DNA from: Chamaecyparis obtusa
Lineage: Eukaryota > Streptophyta > Pinopsida > Cupressales > Cupressaceae
Direction: 5' to 3'
Length of the DNA: 64,000 nt
Assembly (NCBI GenBank): GCA_027943335.1
Contig: BSBK01001302.1
Location: forward strand, 1,189,501-1,253,500
Part shown: piece after piece, positions 56,588 to 64,000 of the stretch
Numbering within the stretch: the stretch's first letter is position 1
How the letters are laid out: every line of letters starts with the position of its first letter
Program-made: the position numbers and the translations under genes
Notes under the pieces: generated by a model
Seen by the model: the letters and a program-made list of their open reading frames with translations, nothing else
What the model was told of the DNA's origin: nothing
Database searches by the model: none

Positions 56588-59432
56588 TTAGCACATAATT
56601 AAATTCATTGAGACATAAAATTCATCATTATCAATTAAGGTATTTAGATGACAATCATTTCTTTTTTCTCTTTCTAATTTTTTTTCTATGTAAGCTCTAA
56701 GAGGAGCATCAGTGTTATCATCAATACCCCCCTCATTAGTTGTTTTGTTCTTTGTTCTTGATGATCTCAAATTCCTATGCTGCTGCAAAGGGGGGTCCTC
56801 TACAATAACAAATAAAAGAGTTAAATTTAAAATATTTAATTATAATTGTTACAAGTATTTAATTATTTTAAAGAACATAACTGTGGCGCTCTTTAATTAC
56901 CTGATCTGGCCACATCATTTTGTCTAGACTCAACCTCAACATGCTCATGAGCACCGACCCCTCGATCCTCTACAGTTGCTATACAAAATGTTACATTAAT
57001 CCAAACACCAATTGTAATTACATATAAAAATTTTAATAGCAAATGTATACCTCCACCACTAGGATGCACATCATGCGAACCTTCATTATGCATAGATTGT
57101 GTAGAAGGATTGTCAGGCTGCATTCCAATATCCTACACATTGTTATCATTGCTTTCTTAAAACAGATATACTCACTTTATATTAGAACTTAACATCAAAT
57201 AGACTAATTGGTAAAGTATTCAATTTGAAATAAATTTCATTTAGCTTATTTACCTGTGGCTCAGATGCATCATTATTTGAACCTTGCACATTGATTTCAG
57301 CTCGTAGCCGTTCAGCCACGGCTCTATAGCCTTGTTGGAAGCCAATTCTCTTGTCCTCTTCTGTGAGGCATCTATTGAACTCTGACCCCTACATTTTTTC
57401 TTGGTATGGTGAATTTTACTTGCATTGTTTGATCAAAAAAAATTTCCTTGCAATATATAAAAAAATTGATACAAGTTTTCATTTACTAATACTTACAACT
57501 CGTGCTTGAAGTTTGGAAAAACCACCAGAGCCGAGCTTGTGTGTCCCATGCTTTTCTAATCTTGCCTTTGTTGCCTTTGATGTGTCAGGCAATCTATGAA
57601 AAGTTTGAAATATGTTAGAGACCAATATAGGAAAAATTTAGAGGTTAATTAGTACATAATTACATTCTCAAAAGTATCACATACCTTGCTCTACTCTCTA
57701 CTGGCGTAATTCCTTTTTTCATGTCGGCTTTATACTTTCCATCCAAAATCAAACCCTGCCACTCAGCCTCAAGAACACAGGGCGGACGCTCGTGCCTTGG
57801 GTTAACCTCTAAATATTTCCTGTACTGGTCCCTAATATACTTCAAACATAAACCAGCTCTTTCAAGGAGCTTGTTTCTCTCGAATGCACGAGGTCCAAAA
57901 AGCTGGGTCATACTATCTACAAGATCATCCTTCAACTTTTTATCTTGGTTATTCCACCTTTTAAGTAAAAAAAAACATGTTAGACTCATAAATGAAGAGA
58001 AGCTACCTTTAATATAGTTCAAGAAATTGATGAAAAGGAAAACTATTCTAGCAATGATATGAAATCAAAATAGTGGTTTGGGGTTTTAGTTAGGATATGA
58101 TGTTCCACCATGTACGTATGGTGGGCCCGAATATCCGCAAACACTCATCACCAAGTTTTCGCCAAAAAATATCATTCCCTACAAAATAATCATGGGATCA
58201 TTAGTCGATGAAGAGTGATCAAAAACTAAATTACTATTATATCACTATAGAATAATAATAACTTTAAAGTACCTGGAAGTTTGGATACTTTTAAGGGAAT
58301 GCCTTCATCATCGCTGATGATCAATACGCAATCCTTCACCGTTCCCGTACTAGGAACACGGGAACATCCAGGAAATGATGTTGCATCGGGACTTGTTGCA
58401 TCTCCTATTGCAAAAAATGAAAACCATTATCAAATGCCTCCAAGAAATAATACTTCAAGGGAAATAAATTGGTGCAGAGCACCCATGGCACAAACATAAT
58501 CAAGGGATCTACATCGTAAACACATAACACTTAAACACATAACAAAAGAGAGAAAAAGAGGGATTTGTGTACCAGTAGATGGTGCAACAGTTGGTGCATT
58601 TAGGCTGTGTGTTGTTGACATGGCAGTCGGCAAGACATTTGTGGCTGTCCTGGATGGAGGCGGCGTTGTCATATCATCATGGAAAGGAGCTGAAGAATAA
58701 AATTGTTAGAGCATGCATAAATATAGAACGCGTGGACTAGCATGGACAAGATTGTTAGAGCATTAAAAAAAAAGATTGTTCGAGCATGTATTGTCAATGA
58801 TTATGATCATTCCTATATATATTCAGTGGAAAACACAAGTGGGGAATGGAACATGTGATCTACCCGAACCACTTGCAATACCGGCCTCATCATGGGAATG
58901 GGGTTCAAAATTACGCAAATAACTCTGTAAAGACAATGCATCCATATTTTAATTAATGTCATAAAAGAGCATAACATAAAAACCATTATTGAACTCTTGT
59001 AATAATTAAAAATTTCATTAATACTTACTTTAAAGTTTTCAGAAGTGCGCAACAACTCAGCTGCCCTGTCTTTTATTTCCTGAGTCTGAGGATGTATGGA
59101 TACCAAACGTAGAAGTTCTTTCCCAATTTTCTTTAGCAGCTTTTTAATGGAACCGATCGGGTCATCGGTCTCTGCTAAATCAATAAAAAAAGGGTCCACA
59201 AGGGGGGACTCCTGAGGGACTGCAGGTTGCTTTCCCTCTCTCCGACCACCGGCCCTCTGTGACAACAATAGTATTAGTATTATCAAAATTACTCCAAAAC
59301 AATGAAGAAAATAACATTAAAAAAAATAACATTTTGCTTCTATCTAGTTTGCACAATTACAATGAATTTTACCTGCTCATGTGTAGATGAGCTAGGAATA
59401 TCGTCACCATCACCTTCGGGCGGTTGCTCCAT
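56588..59432 (-). CDS. TNPA-like second gene of the CACTA element (Transposase_24-like)
   Basis: About twelve exons on the minus strand with GT-AG borders: approximately 59432-59373, 59256-59029, 58924-58864, 58689-58573, 58404-58273, from 58178 (3' border unclear), 57957-57685, 57593-57497, 57388-57254, 57132-57051, 56978-56901 and 56799-56588. It starts MEQPPEGDGDDIP. The diagnostic part is DSMTQLFGPRAFER, KYIRDQYRKYLEVNP, EAEWQGLILDGKYKADMKKG, then SKATKARLEKHGTHKLGSGG and a C-terminal helical region, like the plant Transposase_24 (PF03004) family that accompanies TNP2. In En/Spm the second protein binds subterminal repeats and aids excision. Most exons are open and in phase. The exon near 58178 has an unclear 3' border. 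Confidence 0.7.
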
Positions 59433-59505
59433 ATTGTGCCCATGTGTCAAAGATCAAGTATAAAAATGTTAGCCAAAAATTTAATAACTAAATGGTATGT
59501 TGGAG

Positions 59506-60382
59506 TCATTGATTAGAAGTTGGTTTAATAGTATGTACCACCCCCATGATAGTAGCCTCGTTTGTATCTATGCGGTTCAAATTGTAATCAATAAGCAGCT
59601 CTTCCCCTGCACGTATTGATTTTATCGCACAGATGAATACACGATTTCCCTCGCGCGCCTCAAATATGCAATTGGGTTGCTTTATAGTTGACCCAGGTCG
59701 TGTACTATTTATAAAACCCGCAATATTCCCTGTTGCTTTTGGCCTTCCATCAATGTATATAGCCACACTTTTACTTTGATTATTGTCTTGCTGTTGTATA
59801 TAATTTGCCGAGAGTGCATACCTACGCATACTTTTTTTATATTGAACAATATGCATCCAACTTTTGTAATCGTAACATGGTCCAACATACTCCATCAATT
59901 CAGAAACTTTGTTGTAAGACACCTTTATGCCATCCATAGAAAATAGGCCCAAACCATGTAATGATGATGGTGCTATGCGATATATCCTCTCATTAACACA
60001 AAAATCAATGTTTATTGGAGGAAGTTCCTTGGGTACCCAATGTTTCTGTAGATGTTGGTACCTCAAGGGCACCTCGATGTCGCCTTTCGTCTCATCATCA
60101 TAAGAACATGACCCCCCTTGAGCAAGGAAAAATTTCATGTGTTTATTGAATTTCCTTCTAGTCCTTTGACCTCTAGTTAATCTCCCTATTCTAGATAAAC
60201 TGCATGTCTCACTTTCCTCTTCTATTCCTATATTTCCCTCACTCGAGGAAGACACTTTTGACAAATACCTATTTGCTGGTACCTACAAATGGGAGAGATC
60301 TTAGAAGACATCAATCTTACTATTGATAAGTGTATTAAATAGACTTTCTATAAGGTGTATTGACTTATACCTGTCGATCCAT
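59506..60382 (-). CDS. SET-domain protein gene carried by the CACTA element
   Basis: Two exons. The first is short (MDRQ, 60382-60371), then a GT-AG intron and an open exon from 60282 to a TGA at 59506. After a Ser/Glu-rich and basic N-terminus (GRLTRGQRTRRKFNKHMKFF), a SET fold is visible. SSLHGLGLFSMDG is the GxG cofactor-binding loop and ELMEYVGPCYDYKSW follows. GNIAGFINSTRPG with QPNC stands at the NHxCxPN position. RVFICAIKSIRAGEELLIDY is the C-terminal SET motif, with the catalytic Tyr in IDYN. SET domains transfer methyl groups from S-adenosylmethionine to lysines, mostly of histones. There is no pre-SET or post-SET cysteine cluster. It is open throughout and lies between TNP2 and the TNPA-like gene on the same strand. 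Confidence 0.75.
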
Positions 60383-60635
60383 GAGACTGTGCGGGATGCT
60401 CTTGAAAGGGGTTCAATTTCTTGCAAATGTAATTCAATTATCGTGAGCATAATCACATCATAATCATAATCACATCCATCATAAGCATCACATAAAAATT
60501 AAAAACATTAAAACGTACACATTATAACACTTATAGCTTTTAAATAGATAATGAATAAACTATGTAACCATTTAAGACAAATATATTTCTATCAAGAAAT
60601 GAATATTAAATACATTAAGGATTGATGGCATACCT

Positions 60636-63600
60636 TTAAATTTCATCATCATCATCCTCATCATCATCATCATCATCATCATCCTCGTCATCGTCGTCAT
60701 CATCATCGTCCTCGTCCTCGTCGTCGTTGTCGTCATCATCAACATCATTATCATCAACATCAACATCATCTTCATCATCATCATCAGTAGCAGCATCATC
60801 TTCTTCTTCTTCTTCATGAAAATTTGTCTCAGGAACATCATCCAATAATTGTCAATCGTGATCATCATCTACATCATCTTCTACTTCTTCGGTATCTTCT
60901 TCTTCCATCGCATTATACTTTATCGGCCTTCCTCTCGGTTCATGTCTAACAACAAATGACCAACCCGGTTTATGTGAAACCTCTGAGTAAAATACCTATT
61001 CACATTGGCTTGGAAGAACATAGGGCTCATCCCCAACTGGCTCAAACGACCTTGTATTAACCATTGTAAATCCATTATCATGTTCAATAACAGTTCTATT
61101 AGGATCATTTGGATTAAGTCGTAGCCTGTACCATTTGACAACGAAGAGTACTAATTTGAAGGAACTAAAGTCGCACTCAAGTATATCATCCAAAATGCCA
61201 TAGTATTGATTTTTAGACTCTTGAGGATCTAAGTCATTTCTAGATGAAATATTAGTCACTTGAAAGATTGCAGTTATTCCAGAATCACAAGTTTTCTTCG
61301 TGTCATCCAACACTTTGACGCGAAATTTTTGACCATTACAGAACATACCCTTGTGGTGTTTAACCTGCAATAATATGTGAAACATGTCAAAATTATTATA
61401 TCGTGAGTTGATAAACATACGGGTGATTAATAATTTTGTACGTACCTGGAAATCTCTTAAACCATATGCTAAATCTATTTCCCTTTGCGTAACATTAGAA
61501 TCTCCATTACGATGAGCTTCTTTAACCAATGAAGATACACCTTCCCATGTTAATGTGTGACCAGAATGTTGACATCGTTCAATCCATACCGTCATCCAAT
61601 CAAGATTGTTTGCAATATACAAATGTAGTGCATCCCACTCTCGAGCAACTGTACAAAAAAAAAATAGACGACTTACAACCGATTTATTTTGAAGATTAAG
61701 AAATAATTTATTACAATAACATCTTATAATTTATTACCTGTCACTTTCCTCAATCTACCTTTCCCCATCAAGTACTCCCCTTTGAATTTTTTAAAAGGGT
61801 CGAGATCCCAAATGCGATCTACATGAATATTTGAAGCAAACTTAGGAAGATATTCAGTAATGTACACCATAGTCTGGTATACCATGTATCCCTCTACCAT
61901 AGAACCCTCAGGATGTGCTCTTTGTCGAACCAAAGCCTTCAAAGATTTCAAGTGCCTCTCAACCATCCACATTGACCTAGTGTGTGCAGGTCCACACAAT
62001 TCAATCTCCTCAACTTGGTGTATGAGGTAGTGTTCTTGTGCATTGAAAAAAGTTGGAGGTAGACACTTTTTCATTTCACACAATAAATGAGGAATTCTTC
62101 TCTTCCAATAGTTTATATCTTCTTTATGGATTTCTTTAGATGACAACCACCTACATTAAGAGATTCAAGTCACAAAAAATATATAAATACGAGACTTTAC
62201 AAAATAATATACAATAGATTACATAGCAAGAAAAACAAATCGCGAATATAATAAATATATACAACAAATTGAACAGATATTACTGCTTACCTCATGTATT
62301 TTCCAAGATCATATATCACTTGTTTGATGTTATTGTTGAAGTGCTCTGGGAGAGATAGAGGTAGCACGTACTGCAGTAATTATAAACCAATCATTTCATT
62401 ATTTTCTAACATAACATAATGAATAGTACACGTAGTTTATGAATATATTGTAAATACAGAAGAACATAACTTACCTTGATGAAAGTATGCCAATCATGCG
62501 TTTTGAGCCCTGGCCCAAATTCACTTTTCTTTGATATGAGATTGCTTATGTTCCCAGCAAATCCTGTGGGAAATTGAATTTTTCGTATGACTTCTTTTAT
62601 GGCATCACTTTGCTGCTCCGTTAATAACCAAGGAAGGGCACTTATATTAATCTGATCTCTATTGCTATTTGAGTGAATGAAATTCTTCAGTGCATGATTG
62701 GATTCATGAATGTCATTACAAATTTTGACAATTTTTTCTTTGTCACGCCTTCCATCCAGTATTTTCCACAATGTCTCTGTTATATTCTTTCCAACATGCA
62801 TAAGATCAAACAAATGCACAATTTGTAGGTCCTCGTAGTAGGGCAACCTACTAAATTGTCTGGGATAGCTTTTTAGTCCCTTTGGAAGGTTGTCAATAGT
62901 GCCTTGACGACCTTCACGATCATCAATTACATAATTAGTAAACAAAAATCACAATAGAAATATATAAATTACAAACATAAACCATTAAGTGGAACGACAT
63001 TACCTCGACGATTAATTCTATTATATTCCAACTTCCATAGGCGAGGTGTCATTCTTCGTGGCTTTGATGTAGTCTCTTCTTTCCCATTGAAAAGATGTTT
63101 TTCCATACTTCGATACTTATGATTCCTGTGGAGGAAGTGTCTGTACTCATCAAACACATGCTTTCCTAAACTTTTTGAATGACGAGATTTCATCTTTGGA
63201 CCACAAACTGGACATGCAAATTTTCCCTTTGTTTGAAGACCTACAAGATAATGATATAATTGGATTATTAAATATGTTGATTTTTATAATTAGAATTATC
63301 ATGCGCAACTTGAATTCACTATAACATACCACAAAAATGTGTTAGCCCTGGGGCATCATGTATTGTCCATACAAGTATTGCATGGAATTGAAATTGTCTT
63401 TGTCCTATTGGTCTAGACACGTCATACATAGTGACACCGTTCCATAACTCCACCAACTCATCAATAAGAGGCTCAATATATACATTCATATCTTTAACTT
63501 GATATTTACCTACTTGAATGAACAGTAACATTACATAATTATTGTGACCATTTTACTGTAAGATTTGTAAGTACATGTAAATTAATAACTATCAAATGAT

Positions 63601-64000
63601 AAAATACCTGGAACAATCATTGCCAACATAATGTGCTCCCTCTTTATTAACATCCACGGAGGAATGTTATTGTTGATAACAAAAACAGGCCACACCGAGC
63701 AAACAGATCTCATCTCTCCAAATGGATTGACACCATCCGCTGCCAATGAAAGCCTGAGATTACGAGGTTCTTCTTTGAAGTGTTGCCACTTTTCCTCTAT
63801 GTGCATAAATGCCGAACCATCGGCAGGGATTCAAATAATGTCATCTCGATTTCTATTGCGTGCATGGTAATCCATAAATTGTGCCAAGCTAGTACACCTG
63901 AATAATTGTCGCATCCGTGGAATAATGGGGATGTAACGAAGAACCTTGTGAGGCACCTTTTTTGTTATTCGATCTGTTCGATATCTATTCGTATGACATA
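60636..64000 (-). pseudogene. TNP2 transposase of the CACTA element (5' end outside window)
   Basis: Exons on the minus strand at about 64000-63608, 63509-63330, 63240-63004, 62912-62475, 62371-62291, 62149-61739, 61652-61446 and 61362-60636, with GT-AG borders. Transposase_21 region: RNLRLSLAADGVNPFGEM, IEPLIDELVELWNGVTMYD, ILVWTIHDAPG, FACPVCGPKMKSR and VHLFDLMHVGKNITETLW. DUF4218: ILHQVEEI-like to AHPEGSMVEGYMVYQ, with RHLKSLKALVRQRAHPEG. DUF4216: NQYYGILDDILECDF, VKWYRLRLNP, NTRSFEPVGDEPYVLPSQ. It ends in a long Asp/Glu tail. In-frame stops (about 63835, after PSQCE near 60985, and near 60857) suggest this copy is inactive or read as several parts. Confidence 0.85.
60639..60812 (-). repeat. 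Asp/Glu-coding trinucleotide repeat
   Basis: GAT/GAC/GAA repeat region (CAT-type on the plus strand) encoding an acidic tail of about 58 residues at the C-terminus of the TNP2 frame. Likely prone to slippage. Confidence 0.85.

Larger units (their letters stand above)
56400..64000 (-). mobile_element. CACTA (En/Spm) transposon, right part outside window
   Basis: Minus-strand DNA transposon with TNP2 transposase (60636 to beyond 64000), a SET-domain gene (59506-60382) and a TNPA-like gene (56588-59432). Between 56440 and 56590 an AACATTCA octamer recurs about five times, as expected of subterminal binding sites. I could not place the terminal CACTA inverted repeat exactly; the left border lies between about 56340 and 56440. 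Confidence 0.8.

Noticed and set aside
59440..59510. Fusion of the SET gene with the TNPA-like gene into one transcript product
   Set aside because: No usable acceptor was found upstream of the MEQPPEGDG start, and the SET frame ends in its own TGA; treated as two genes.

Overview
This is a 64-kb piece of a transposon-packed land-plant nuclear genome. The evidence is plant-type genes with GT-AG introns, Ty3/gypsy and CACTA elements, and a peroxin gene of the plant PEX11B type. The species cannot be fixed from the sequence. I recognise no tRNA, rRNA or CRISPR. Only one host gene looks intact (PEX11B). A second (a MATE transporter) is a decayed fragment, and the 3' end of a third unidentified gene is visible.

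Layout. (1) 1-19589: a plus-strand LTR retrotransposon carrying gag and a protease-like region but no recognisable pol. Its 5' end lies outside the window and its 3' LTR is at 17886-19589. Inside its gag sits a complete 11.7-kb minus-strand Ty3/gypsy element of the Tat type (2973-14652), bounded by the perfect 5-bp target duplication ACCTC. The inner element has protease, G-patch, reverse transcriptase, two RNase H domains and integrase. It also has a spliced, antisense plant-mobile-domain gene between pol and the 3' LTR. It lacks a recognisable Gag capsid domain. The two elements share LTR start, TATA region and polypurine tract, so they look like a gag-donor / pol-donor pair. (2) 19590-26900: older retrotransposon debris and AT-rich sequence. 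(3) 27944-28660: PEX11B. (4) 30180-37998: a complete, fairly young chromovirus (minus strand, TSD CTATA, tRNA-iMet primer site, C-terminal chromodomain) inactivated by stop codons and a frameshift. (5) 40909-44863: a MATE/DETOXIFICATION gene fragment without its first exon and with two single-base frameshifts. (6) 45242-54533: a GC-rich palindromic block, then a large array of inverted and tandem modules (about 1.4-kb higher-order units) that carry a copied gene-like segment. A 964-bp solo LTR with TSD CTATT interrupts it. (7) 54593-56300: 3' exons of an unidentified gene and a retroelement fragment. (8) about 56400-64000: a CACTA (En/Spm) transposon, minus strand, running off the right edge. 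It carries TNP2 transposase, a TNPA-like gene with Transposase_24 features, and between them a two-exon SET-domain protein gene.

The most unusual items are the SET-domain gene inside a CACTA element, the complementary gag-only / pol-without-gag pair sharing LTRs, the antisense mobile-domain gene, and the foldback array with a 78-bp perfect hairpin. Several inactivating stops are CAG-to-TAG changes, as expected from deamination of CHG-methylated cytosines in silenced transposons.
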